From: Anaerolineae bacterium
Lineage (GTDB): Bacteria; Chloroflexota; Anaerolineae; 4572-78; NAK82
Assembly: GCA_030597485.1 (NCBI GenBank)
Contig: JAUVRU010000028.1
Coordinates: forward strand, 1-11,936
Length of the DNA stretch: 11,936 nt
Direction of reading: 5' to 3'
This document shows positions 6,431 through 11,936 of this stretch, in pieces. The notes beneath the pieces were generated by a model, which made no database searches, had not been told where the DNA came from, and saw only the letters and a program-made list of their open reading frames with translations. The translations under genes and the position numbers were made by a program. Positions within the stretch are counted from its first letter, which is position 1; each line of letters opens with the position of its first letter.

Positions 6431-7789
6431 GGCGTGGTACAGGCCCAGTTGCCATTGATAACTGGCCAGTATCACATCCTCAGGCGCGCTGTGGGTGCGC
6501 ACATACGCCAGCAGGGGGCGATAATCCTCATCCTGGTAGCGGGGGACGTTGTAGAATCCGAACAGGGCCACCATGTGCGCCACCAGCAGCACGGTGCTGA
6601 CGCCCAGCATGAGGAGGCGGCTACGCCGCCACAGCCAGGCCAGTCCCGCCCCCAACAGCAACCACCAGGCGGGAGCAGCCAGCATCAGCGTGCGCTCGAA
6701 GTAAGGGGGGGAGAAGGGATAGACCCGGTTCACAATGTAGCCGGCGAACAAGGGAATCAGCAGGTAACAGAAAGCCAACAATGAGCCGGCCGGAAACAGA
6801 AACGGCCACGGGCGACTGGCAGTTGCCCGTGTCTTGCCCCGATAGAGCAGAGCCAGCCCGGCCACCGCCGCCAACAGCAGCGTCGCCCAGGCCAGCGACC
6901 GGATGGCGGGCGATAGATGGCCCAGGCTGAAGGTGACGATATGGGCTTTGACGAAGGGGAAGAGTGCCAGCGGGGCATAGTCCTCGGCAACCCGTTTGCC
7001 CCGCACGTAGGTGATCAACCTGGTCCCGGTATAGACCACCCACGGCAGGTACAGCAGCACCGCCACCGCCATAGCGCGGGCCGCGCGTTTCACCCGGCGC
7101 AGCCGGACATCACGTCTCTCTCCCGACTGCTCCTGGCCGGGGATAAGGGTGAGCAGATAGACCGCCTGAAAGACCAGCAGGAACACGGCATAGTACATGG
7201 TGTACAGGGCCGCGGCGGTGGTCAGCGCGTATCCCCAAAACGCCGGGGGAGACTCGGGAGACTTCCGAAGTCTTGGTGACTTCGGAAGTCTGGGACCACT
7301 CGCCATCATCTGGCTGAAGAAGTACACCGACCCCAGCCCCAGCAATGTGACCAGCCCGTACATGCGGACTTCCTGGGAGTAGTAGATGGCGAAGGGGGCC
7401 AGCGTGACCAGGAGAGCCGTGAGCAGGCCGGAGGTGCGGTCGAAGAGGCGGCTGGCAACCCGGTAGGCCAGCGGTACCAGCAGGGTGCCGAACAGGATGG
7501 AGAGCAAGCGAGCCGACGCAGGGGTGTTGCCGACCAGTCGTTGCCAGCCGGTGAGCAGGGCGTAGTAGAGAGGTGGGTGGATGTCAGTTGCCGTGAGGGG
7601 GAGCATGTCACCCAGGCTCATCGAGGCGAAGTAGAAACTCCAGCCCTCGTCCCCCCACAGTGGTTGAAAGTCCAGCCGGTGCAGTCGCAGGCCGAAAGCC
7701 AGCAGGCTCAGCATCAGCATGCCCACAGACACCGACTGAGGCCCAAGGGGAAGCAGTGCCAGGCGTGAGGGTCTGCGCTGATCGTCCAT
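6428..7789 (-). CDS. GT39/ArnT-like membrane glycosyltransferase, N-terminal membrane part
   Basis: A 453-residue integral membrane protein, truncated by TAG. GT-C enzymes of this type move sugars from polyprenyl-phosphate donors to acceptors on the outer face of the membrane; donor and acceptor are unknown here. The GDE motif (46-48, in LWGDEGWSFY) in the first external loop supplies the family's conserved acidic residues. DIHPPLYYALL (69-79) is the second hallmark. About ten membrane segments are visible, near 20-36, 95-112, 120-136, 143-160, 184-218 (probably two), 238-255, 296-315, 330-352, 368-386 and 392-412. A basic, proline-rich insert (about 163-182) is encoded by a palindrome. The start ATG overlaps the hicA stop (TAATG) and has no good Shine-Dalgarno sequence, suggesting coupled translation. 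Family GT39 is confident; truncation makes activity uncertain. Confidence 0.85.
   Translation of the reverse strand: MDDQRRPSRLALLPLGPQSVSVGMLMLSLLAFGLRLHRLDFQPLWGDEGWSFYFASMSLGDMLPLTATDIHPPLYYALLTGWQRLVGNTPASARLLSILFGTLLVPLAYRVASRLFDRTSGLLTALLVTLAPFAIYYSQEVRMYGLVTLLGLGSVYFFSQMMASGPRLPKSPRLRKSPESPPAFWGYALTTAAALYTMYYAVFLLVFQAVYLLTLIPGQEQSGERRDVRLRRVKRAARAMAVAVLLYLPWVVYTGTRLITYVRGKRVAEDYAPLALFPFVKAHIVTFSLGHLSPAIRSLAWATLLLAAVAGLALLYRGKTRATASRPWPFLFPAGSLLAFCYLLIPLFAGYIVNRVYPFSPPYFERTLMLAAPAWWLLLGAGLAWLWRRSRLLMLGVSTVLLVAHMVALFGFYNVPRYQDEDYRPLLAYVRTHSAPEDVILASYQWQLGLYHA
7259..7291 (-). repeat. Perfect 14-bp palindromic hairpin inside the glycosyltransferase
   Basis: AGACTTCCGAAGTC (7259-7272) and GACTTCGGAAGTCT (7278-7291) are perfect inverted arms around a 5-nt loop (TTGGT). 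The arms cover codons 167-177 and encode part of the hydrophilic RLPKSPRLRKSP linker between two membrane segments. The length, perfection and odd protein content suggest a small palindromic element (REP- or MITE-like) that entered the gene in frame. Confidence 0.6.
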
Positions 7790-7998
7790 TATGCGCTGCC
7801 AGAATCCTCTCGATCGATCCCCAGGTCGCGAAGGATCTTTGTCAGCAGCGTCTTGCCGATGTCTTTGTTGGGGTGGCGCGGGATACAGGTCGTGTGCCGT
7901 GTACGAGGATTGAACCAGATTTCGTGGCTACCTGAAGCCTGCCGCTTGAACTCGCACCCCAGTCGTGTCAGTTTCTTGACAAGCTCGGCGTATTTCAT
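7789..7998 (-). CDS. hicA: HicA family mRNA interferase toxin
   Basis: A 69-residue HicA/YcfA-like toxin with the double-stranded-RNA-binding fold. Known members cut mRNA and slow growth when not held by HicB. The conserved GSHEIW segment (23-28) holds the catalytic-type H25. The C-terminal part, PRHPNKDIGKTLLTKILRDL (40-59), matches the family's 'I-P-H...K-I-x-x-x-T-L-x-x-I-L-x-D-L' end. Length is typical (about 60-80 residues). The ATG overlaps the hicB stop by 4 nt (ATGA), so translation is coupled, and the antitoxin is made first. The stop TAA shares one base with the glycosyltransferase ATG, which is an unusual tie between a toxin and a membrane enzyme. Confidence 0.9.
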   Translation of the reverse strand: MKYAELVKKLTRLGCEFKRQASGSHEIWFNPRTRHTTCIPRHPNKDIGKTLLTKILRDLGIDREDSGSA

Positions 7999-8246
7999 AC
8001 CACAATGGGGAGGTTTGCCTGGTAAGGTTCTGGTTCAACCTTCAGTGTGTCGGGCAGAGGTTGCCCCACGTCTTGCATTGTCTGAATCAATGCGCGTGCG
8101 ACTACCGGCACCTCAGCCAGGATCTCTTCGATTGTGTCACCGGCGACAACCAGGTTAGGCAGATCGGGGCTGGTTGCCATGTACCGGTAGTCGCCATCTT
8201 CAACAAGTCGCTGGATCTTAACTTCGAGGCCATACACAAGTTCCAT
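7995..8246 (-). CDS. hicB: HicB family antitoxin
   Basis: An 83-residue HicB-like antitoxin that should neutralise HicA by covering its active site. The partial RNase-H-like fold is recognisable from ATSPDLPNLVVAGDTIEEIL (residues 24-43 from this ATG), the 'sPDLPG...GdT.eEal' signature. The protein stops soon after this fold (VEPEPY...), leaving no room for the C-terminal DNA-binding domain found in longer HicB proteins, so self-repression may be absent or indirect. Two GTG codons at 8255 and 8252 are possible starts. The ATG at 8246 fits best, since it lies about 16 nt after the expected transcription start and has a G-rich stretch (GGGGGGTGG) before it. First gene of the hicB-hicA-glycosyltransferase operon. 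Confidence 0.9.
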   Translation of the reverse strand: MELVYGLEVKIQRLVEDGDYRYMATSPDLPNLVVAGDTIEEILAEVPVVARALIQTMQDVGQPLPDTLKVEPEPYQANLPIVV

Positions 8247-8268
8247 ATGCACCACCCCCCGCAGTCAG

Positions 8269-8298
8269 ATTATAAGCCCAGTGCTCTTGGCGTGTCAA
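8269..8298 (-). promoter_or_regulatory. Consensus housekeeping promoter of the hicBA operon
   Basis: On the minus strand, a perfect TTGACA (8298-8293), an 18-bp spacer and a perfect TATAAT (8274-8269). Transcription should start near 8262. TTGAC occurs twice in tandem at 8303-8294. This is the strongest promoter in the window. Such strength for a toxin-antitoxin operon suggests that a repressor may act here, but no clear operator dyad was found. Confidence 0.8.
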
Positions 8299-8330
8299 GT
8301 CAATCGAGGTGGTGATTACCCATATCTTGC

Positions 8331-8356
8331 CACGGAGACACAGAGATCACAGAGAA
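8331..8356 (+). repeat. CACGGAGACACAGAG-type dispersed repeat
   Basis: An A/G-rich stretch with ACAGAGA repeated twice (from 8340 and 8349). I recall similar strings as common intergenic repeats in several environmental phyla. A 12-nt piece, CACGGAGACACA, recurs on the minus strand at 11526-11515 in the fabF leader. It lies next to the longer repeat at 8374-8459, so the two may form one element. Confidence 0.4.
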
Positions 8357-8373
8357 AAGCAAGAATGCTACAA

Positions 8374-8459
8374 GACGCAGACAAACGCAGACGGACACTG
8401 ATTTTTCTGGATTTATTGTGTTTTCATCTGTGAGAATCAGCGAAAATCCGCGTCCCATT
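8374..8459 (+). repeat. Dispersed inverted repeat of 10-nt units, copy 1
   Basis: The left half repeats CGCAGAC-like units every 10 nt (GACGCAGACA, AACGCAGACG, then CACTGAT). After a 23-nt loop, the right half carries their inverted forms, also 10 nt apart: ATCTGTG (8426), ATCAGCG (8436) and ATCCGCG (8446). A second copy in the same orientation lies at 10052-10127. The element sits between the hicBA promoter and the fabH end and encodes nothing evident. Confidence 0.6.
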
Positions 8460-8492
8460 CAGAACTGTCAGGTAGGGAGATTGACTGTCATA

Positions 8493-8507
8493 CACTCAGG
8501 GTGAGTG
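8493..8507 (-). terminator. Short hairpin downstream of fabH
   Basis: CACTCA and TGAGTG form a perfect 6-bp stem with a 3-nt loop, 25 nt after the fabH stop. No T tract follows. Weak terminator candidate. Confidence 0.25.
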
Positions 8508-8532
8508 CCTGGCGCGTCTGATGTGTAGCCAT

Positions 8533-9795
8533 TCACGAGGACTCTTGGGACTCGGCGGGCGGGGCCTCCTCTTCTTTGGCGGCGACGGGTTCAGTCCGGG
8601 CCGGAGATTCGGCCAGCTGGGCATCCTGTTCCCTTGAGGCTGGGGGCGGGCTGGGAACGTGACCTCCGTTGTCGTTGTTCTTCCGGAAAGGTCGCCATCC
8701 TTCCAATCGTCGCCGCAGCCGGACGCCCAGAGAGCGCATCCTGGCCCAGCGATAGTACAGCCACTGCAACAGGTGCCGCCACCATGCGGTGGGCACCACC
8801 GGCAACGGAACACCCCACTTGACGACCGATGCCCCCCAGGTCAGACCGGCGCCGAAGGCCACCAGCACCAGGTGATCGCCGCGCTGGACACGGCCGGACT
8901 CGATAGCCTCGCACAAAGCGATGGGGACGGTGGCGGCCGAGGTATTGCCATAACGATCCAAGTTGACAACGAAACGCTCCATGGGGAGCTTGAGCGAGCG
9001 GGCGGCCGATTGAATGATGCGGTGGTTGGCCTGATGGGGCACCACCAGGCTCACGTCCTCCAGGGATATGTTGGCCTTCTGGCAAGCCAGACGAGTCGCC
9101 TTGTTCATGGTGCGAGTGGCAAACTTGAAGACCTCGCGTCCGTTCATCTTGATGGTATGTAGCCGCTGATCCACTGTCTCGTGGCTGGCGGGCAGTTTGC
9201 TGCCCCCAGCCGGCACGATCAGGTAGTCGCCGCCGGAGCCATCAGCGCCCAGGACACTGGACAACACACCGCCCGGCATCTCACTGCCACTCACCACCAC
9301 TGCCCCGGCGCCATCGGCAAACAGGACGCAGGTAGCGCGATCAGTCCAGTCCATGACGCGAGACAAAGTTTCGGCCCCGATGACGAGCGCATGTTGACAG
9401 TTGCCGACTCGGATCGAATCGGCGGCCAGGGCTAGGCCGTAGATGAAGCCGGTACAGCCGGCGCTGAGGTCAAAGGCGGCCGCGTGCATCGCACCCAGCC
9501 CGTCCTGCACCAGGCAGGCTGTGGACGGAATCACGTACTCGGGGGTCAGAGTGCCCACGATGATCAAGTCGAGTTGAGCAGGTGAGATCCCGGCCACCTC
9601 GAGCGCCTGACGGGCTGCTTCCATGGATAGGGTCAGAGTGGACTCGTCCTCTCCCACAATCCGTCGCTCGACCACGCCGGTGCGAGAGCGAATCCACTCG
9701 TCGGACGTGTCCACCAGCTGCGCCCAGTCATCGTTGGTCATCACCCGCTGGGGCATACCCATTCCCCAGCCGACGATATGTGCGTATCGCGCCAT
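8533..9795 (-). CDS. fabH: 3-oxoacyl-ACP synthase III with C-terminal extension
   Basis: KAS III starts fatty-acid synthesis by condensing an acyl-CoA primer with malonyl-ACP in the cytoplasm. The thiolase-fold catalytic triad is intact: C114 in SAGCTGF, H254 in VPHQAN and N284 in RYGNTSAAT. Residues 1-327 fit the usual FabH length, ending at VVKWG. About 93 more residues follow: an aromatic/basic stretch (about 336-372, with WWRHLLQWLYYRW) and an acidic Pro/Ala/Glu-rich tail. That tail is unusual and might hold the enzyme near the membrane or a partner. ATG 9795 has AGGAG 8 nt upstream. It lies 456 bp after fabF, so a separate transcript is likely. FabH-like paralogues exist in other pathways, but the strict triad and the nearby fabF support fatty-acid synthesis. 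Confidence 0.92.
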   Translation of the reverse strand: MARYAHIVGWGMGMPQRVMTNDDWAQLVDTSDEWIRSRTGVVERRIVGEDESTLTLSMEAARQALEVAGISPAQLDLIIVGTLTPEYVIPSTACLVQDGLGAMHAAAFDLSAGCTGFIYGLALAADSIRVGNCQHALVIGAETLSRVMDWTDRATCVLFADGAGAVVVSGSEMPGGVLSSVLGADGSGGDYLIVPAGGSKLPASHETVDQRLHTIKMNGREVFKFATRTMNKATRLACQKANISLEDVSLVVPHQANHRIIQSAARSLKLPMERFVVNLDRYGNTSAATVPIALCEAIESGRVQRGDHLVLVAFGAGLTWGASVVKWGVPLPVVPTAWWRHLLQWLYYRWARMRSLGVRLRRRLEGWRPFRKNNDNGGHVPSPPPASREQDAQLAESPARTEPVAAKEEEAPPAESQESS

Positions 9796-9944
9796 GCAGG
9801 TCTCTCCTGGTCGGAAAACAGCAACGCCCCGAAGCCTCCCGAGTTTCGCCCGTCGGCTGACCCACGTGACCAGGCCAGCACAAGCGCACCTCCACGGTGC
9901 GGGGCCCGGGAAGACAGGAGCGTCAACTAGTGCCCCACCACAGT

Positions 9945-9963
9945 GATGCTGACAAGTCAGATC
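9945..9963. promoter_or_regulatory. Palindrome upstream of fabH (possible operator)
   Basis: CTGAC-AA-GTCAG (9949-9960) is a short dyad that extends by GAT/ATC if one base bulges. Its place upstream of fabH suggests a repressor site, but it does not match a fatty-acid regulator box that I know. Confidence 0.25.
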
Positions 9964-10051
9964 CGGCCCTTATGGGCGCGACTTCTGTCATATCATGATC
10001 CTTGTGATGGACTACTAGCCACCGGGCACTTCGGCTATGTGGTTCCACCAG

Positions 10052-10127
10052 GACACAGATAAACGCAGATGCACGCTGATCTATCTAGATTCTCCACATG
10101 TTGATCTGCGAGAATCAGCGTCCCATT
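10052..10127 (+). repeat. Dispersed inverted repeat of 10-nt units, copy 2
   Basis: CGCAGAT (10064) and CGCTGAT (10074) have perfect inverse partners ATCTGCG (10104) and ATCAGCG (10114), each pair 10 nt apart, around a 23-nt loop. The order is A-B-A'-B', so both pairings cannot form as a simple nested hairpin. Copy 1 at 8374-8459 has the same spacing and loop length; this copy lacks its third right-hand unit. Confidence 0.6.
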
Positions 10128-10197
10128 GAAAACCATCGCCAGAAACGCACGCTTCTCCTCATTCCTTAGCCAACATCAACGCCAGGCGAAGCATGCG

Positions 10198-10229
10198 GGA
10201 AGCGGCGGCCAGGTTGGCTGACCGCTTCC
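10198..10229 (-). terminator. Hairpin downstream of fabF
   Basis: GGAAGCGG (10198-10205) and CCGCTTCC (10222-10229) are perfect 8-bp arms with an inner GCCA/TGGC pair, 22 nt after the fabF stop. There is no T tract on the minus strand. Probable transcript end or 3' stabiliser. Confidence 0.4.
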
Positions 10230-10251
10230 GGCTGAAGGCTGAACGCTTACA

Positions 10252-11493
10252 CTACTCCTGGTAACGCTTCAGGATCAGTGTCGCATTATGCCCGCCAAAT
10301 CCGAATGAGTTGGACGCGACCACCTTGATGTCGGCCGGCCGGGCCTGGTTGGGCACGTAGTCCAGATCACATTCCGGGTCTGGGTTCTTCAGGTTGATCG
10401 TGGGTGGGATGATACCATCTTGCAGTGCTTTCACGCAAATCAGCGCTTCCAGCGCACCGGCACCGCCCAACAGGTGACCGGTCATAGACTTGGTGGAGCT
10501 GACAGCCAGCTTGTAGGCGTGATCGCCGAACACCCTCTTGATGGCGGTGGTCTCAGTCACGTCGTTGAGCCGGGTGGCGGTGCCGTGGGCATTGATGTAG
10601 TCCACCTCGGTGGGATCCATGCCGGCCCGGTCCAGCGCACGCTGAACGGTCAGAGCGGCGGACTCACCGGTGGGCAGAGGCGCTGCCATATGGTGAGCAT
10701 CCACTGAGGTACCGTATCCCACGATCTCGGCGCAGATGGTGGCGTCTCGCGCTTTGGCGTGCTCCAGTTCTTCCAGCATCATCACCACCGCCCCCTCGCT
10801 GACCACGAAACCATCCCGGTCGGTATCGAAGGGGCGACAGGCTCCGGCCGGGTCCTGGTTGTGGGTGGAGAGCGCGCCCATCACGTTGAAGCCAGCGATG
10901 GTGAGGGGCACCAAAGCCGCGTCGGTGCCACCGGCCATGATGGCGTCGGCAGCACCCCGAGCCACCATCTCAAAGGATTCGCCAATCGCATTGGTGCCGG
11001 TGGCGCAAGCTGTGACCACCGACATGTTAGGGCCTCGGAACCCAAATTCTATGCCTGCCTGGGCACTGGGCGTGTCAACCAGCATCATAGGAATGAAGAA
11101 GGGGTTGACCCGATTGGGCCCGCGCTTTTTGAGCACCTCCCCCTGCTGAAGAACTGTTTCAATCCCGCCCGCGGAACTGCCGATCACAACGCCAACCCGA
11201 TCGCGGTTGACCGGGGTCTCCAACAATCGGGAGCTGGCGATGGTCTGGTGGCAGGCTTCCAACGCCAGGTGGGTGATCCGATCCATGCGACGGGCCTCCT
11301 TGCGCCCCAAGCGCTCGGCGGCGTCGAAACCCTCCACCATGCCAGCAAACTTCGTTCCCAGATCCGACACGTCAAACCGGGTGATGGTGGCGATGCCCGA
11401 GCGTCCCGCTTTGATCGATTCCCACATGGTGGCTACGTCATTTCCGACCGGCGTAACGGCCCCGGCACCCGTAATGACCACTCGTCTGGACAC
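10252..11493 (-). CDS. fabF: 3-oxoacyl-ACP synthase II
   Basis: KAS II performs the elongation condensations of fatty-acid synthesis, joining acyl-ACP to malonyl-ACP with loss of CO2. The 413-residue length is typical. Catalytic residues are all present: C163 in TACATGTN, H303 in NAHGTAT, K335 and H340 in STKSMTGH, and the gating F399 in SFGFGGHN. The N-terminus RRVVITGAGAVTPVG is classical. The start is GTG 11493: AAGGAGG lies 9 nt upstream and no better ATG exists nearby. An extended -10 promoter lies about 136 nt upstream, and a hairpin follows the TAG stop. No acpP, fabD or fabG is in the window, although such genes commonly neighbour fabF and could lie beyond the right edge. Confidence 0.95.
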   Translation of the reverse strand: MSRRVVITGAGAVTPVGNDVATMWESIKAGRSGIATITRFDVSDLGTKFAGMVEGFDAAERLGRKEARRMDRITHLALEACHQTIASSRLLETPVNRDRVGVVIGSSAGGIETVLQQGEVLKKRGPNRVNPFFIPMMLVDTPSAQAGIEFGFRGPNMSVVTACATGTNAIGESFEMVARGAADAIMAGGTDAALVPLTIAGFNVMGALSTHNQDPAGACRPFDTDRDGFVVSEGAVVMMLEELEHAKARDATICAEIVGYGTSVDAHHMAAPLPTGESAALTVQRALDRAGMDPTEVDYINAHGTATRLNDVTETTAIKRVFGDHAYKLAVSSTKSMTGHLLGGAGALEALICVKALQDGIIPPTINLKNPDPECDLDYVPNQARPADIKVVASNSFGFGGHNATLILKRYQE

Positions 11494-11807
11494 AGTTCTC
11501 CCCCTCCTTGGCTATGTGTCTCCGTGATCCGCACTGGAGAGTCCCATGCCGGGCAGGGAAAGCACGCCATCGGCCGGCAATTCCACGCGGAAGTTAGAGA
11601 ACGGGACTGGTGCTGTGGTAACGTACCCATTATAACACAAGGCAAGTTGCCTGGTCACGAGGGAATCGTCCGTGGCTGGCGCTAGAGCGGTCAGTTCTGC
11701 GCGGTTGAGGCGATCAAGACTCATTTCTTGGGTTTTTTGGGAGTGGCTTGCCGGCCGACTGCCTGCCTGGGCAGTATGCGCCTGATGCTGGAATTCGGCC
11801 TGGCCAG
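11494..11807. other. fabF leader and upstream spacer
   Basis: This stretch holds the fabF ribosome-binding site (11503-11509), a leader of about 130 nt and the promoter at 11629-11637. An open minus-strand frame at 11512-11862 crosses both promoter and terminator, so I do not accept it as a gene. CACGGAGACACA at 11526-11515 (minus) matches the repeat at 8331. Nothing else is recognisable. Confidence 0.5.
11629..11637 (-). promoter_or_regulatory. Extended -10 promoter of fabF
   Basis: Minus-strand TGT followed by a perfect TATAAT. A partial -35, GTGACC (4 of 6), lies 18 bp further upstream at 11658-11653. Transcription should begin near 11622, leaving a leader of about 130 nt. Confidence 0.6.
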
Positions 11808-11855
11808 AAAAAACCGAACCCCGGCGTGGGCAAAAACCGGGGCCCACTCCCACGC
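11808..11855 (-). terminator. Intrinsic terminator of the gene at the right edge
   Basis: On the minus strand, CCCCGG (11842-11837) pairs with CCGGGG (11824-11819), followed after TTCGG by six T (11813-11808). A competing stem, GCGTGGG (11855-11849) with CCCACGC (11830-11824), overlaps it. This is the only hairpin in the window with a proper T tract, and it isolates fabF from the gene upstream. Confidence 0.6.
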
Positions 11856-11901
11856 GCGCCACCTCTCTTGGTGAGTTGTCTGCTGCGGCCAGTCGGGCCG
11901 A

Positions 11902-11936
11902 TCAACTGCGGCGGCCACCCTTGAGCTCGTCTTGCA
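11902..11936 (-). CDS. C-terminal end of an unidentified protein (partial)
   Basis: A minus-strand frame enters from the right edge, reads QDELKGGRRS and ends at TGA 11904-11902. An intrinsic terminator begins about 47 nt later, which supports a real gene end. Too little is visible to name the product; given fabF downstream, a fatty-acid synthesis gene is possible but unproven. Confidence 0.4.
   Translation of the reverse strand, partial: QDELKGGRRS

Larger units (their letters stand above)
4847..7789 (-). pseudogene. Full GT39-type glycosyltransferase gene interrupted by in-frame TAG
   Basis: The two frames 6428-7789 and 4847-6397 are in the same reading frame, separated only by TAG at 6430-6428 and ten sense codons (LPPPHPQLYT). 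Ignoring the stop gives one 980-codon protein: a multi-pass GT-C membrane enzyme, then a soluble domain, then beta-sandwich repeats. The junction reads GLYHA-stop-LPPPHP. From memory of similar proteins a tyrosine is expected at the stop, so one base change (TAC or TAT to TAG) would explain it. The 527 codons after the stop remain open, so the lesion is recent, is a sequencing error, or is read through. Confidence 0.75.
9796..10251. other. Spacer between fabH and fabF
   Basis: There is no gene here. It holds the fabH ribosome-binding site (9804-9808), a dyad at 9945-9963, the second copy of the dispersed repeat (10052-10127) and a hairpin after fabF (10198-10229). A weak minus-strand -10 candidate with TGn (TGATATGAC, 9995-9987) could start the fabH transcript with a leader of about 185 nt; it lacks a -35. 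Confidence 0.6.

Noticed and set aside
8331..8459. Possible CRISPR array
   Set aside because: The repeated units are only about 7-10 nt with no spacers of uniform length, and half of them are inverted; this is a dispersed palindromic repeat.
10759..11685. 308-codon plus-strand frame
   Set aside because: Antisense shadow of fabF that continues across the fabF promoter; His/Gly-rich composition and no domain.
11512..11862. 116-codon minus-strand frame before fabF
   Set aside because: It spans the edge-gene terminator and the fabF promoter and resembles no family.
11721..11918. 65-codon minus-strand frame ending PKKPKK
   Set aside because: The Lys-rich end recalls small ribosomal proteins, but the frame runs through the terminator and overlaps the better-supported gene end at 11902; no ribosomal motif is present.

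Overview
The window looks like a GC-rich chromosomal segment of an uncultured bacterium. My best guess is Chloroflexota (Anaerolineae-like). This is an inference from a GT39 membrane glycosyltransferase with a long extracytoplasmic tail of beta-sandwich repeats, a multi-PAS soluble histidine kinase, and intergenic A/G-rich dispersed repeats; there is no rRNA or marker gene to prove it. All genes except the first lie on the minus strand.

Layout from left to right. Positions 328-1350 (+) encode a stand-alone radical SAM enzyme with its own extended -10 promoter and a hairpin after the stop. Positions 1351-1843 hold no convincing intact gene. That gap is rich in inverted repeats, and holds a Cys-rich mini-ORF and a possible decayed IS4-type transposase start. 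Positions 1844-4732 (-) encode a 962-residue cytoplasmic PAS/GAF histidine kinase with an aberrant G2 ATP-binding box. Positions 4847-7789 (-) were evidently one 980-codon GT39-type glycosyltransferase, cut in frame by a single TAG at codon 454. Upstream of it, hicB and hicA (7789-8246, -) form a toxin-antitoxin pair behind a perfect -35/-10 promoter. hicA overlaps the glycosyltransferase start (TAATG), so hicB-hicA-glycosyltransferase, and perhaps the kinase, are likely one transcript.

The right third is a fatty-acid synthesis region. fabF (10252-11493) and fabH (8533-9795) encode elongation and initiation ketoacyl-ACP synthases and keep their catalytic residues. They are separated by 456 bp carrying a dispersed repeat, so they are probably transcribed separately. 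FabH carries an unusual C-terminal extension of about 93 residues. At the right edge are the last codons of an unidentified minus-strand gene, followed by an intrinsic terminator with a T6 tract.

The points most worth a second look are the amber-split glycosyltransferase, the perfect 14-bp palindrome inserted within its coding frame, the FabH tail, the kinase G2 box, and two copies of a repeat built from 10-nt units in inverted orientation. I found no tRNA, rRNA, CRISPR array or complete insertion sequence, and no clear new multi-gene system.
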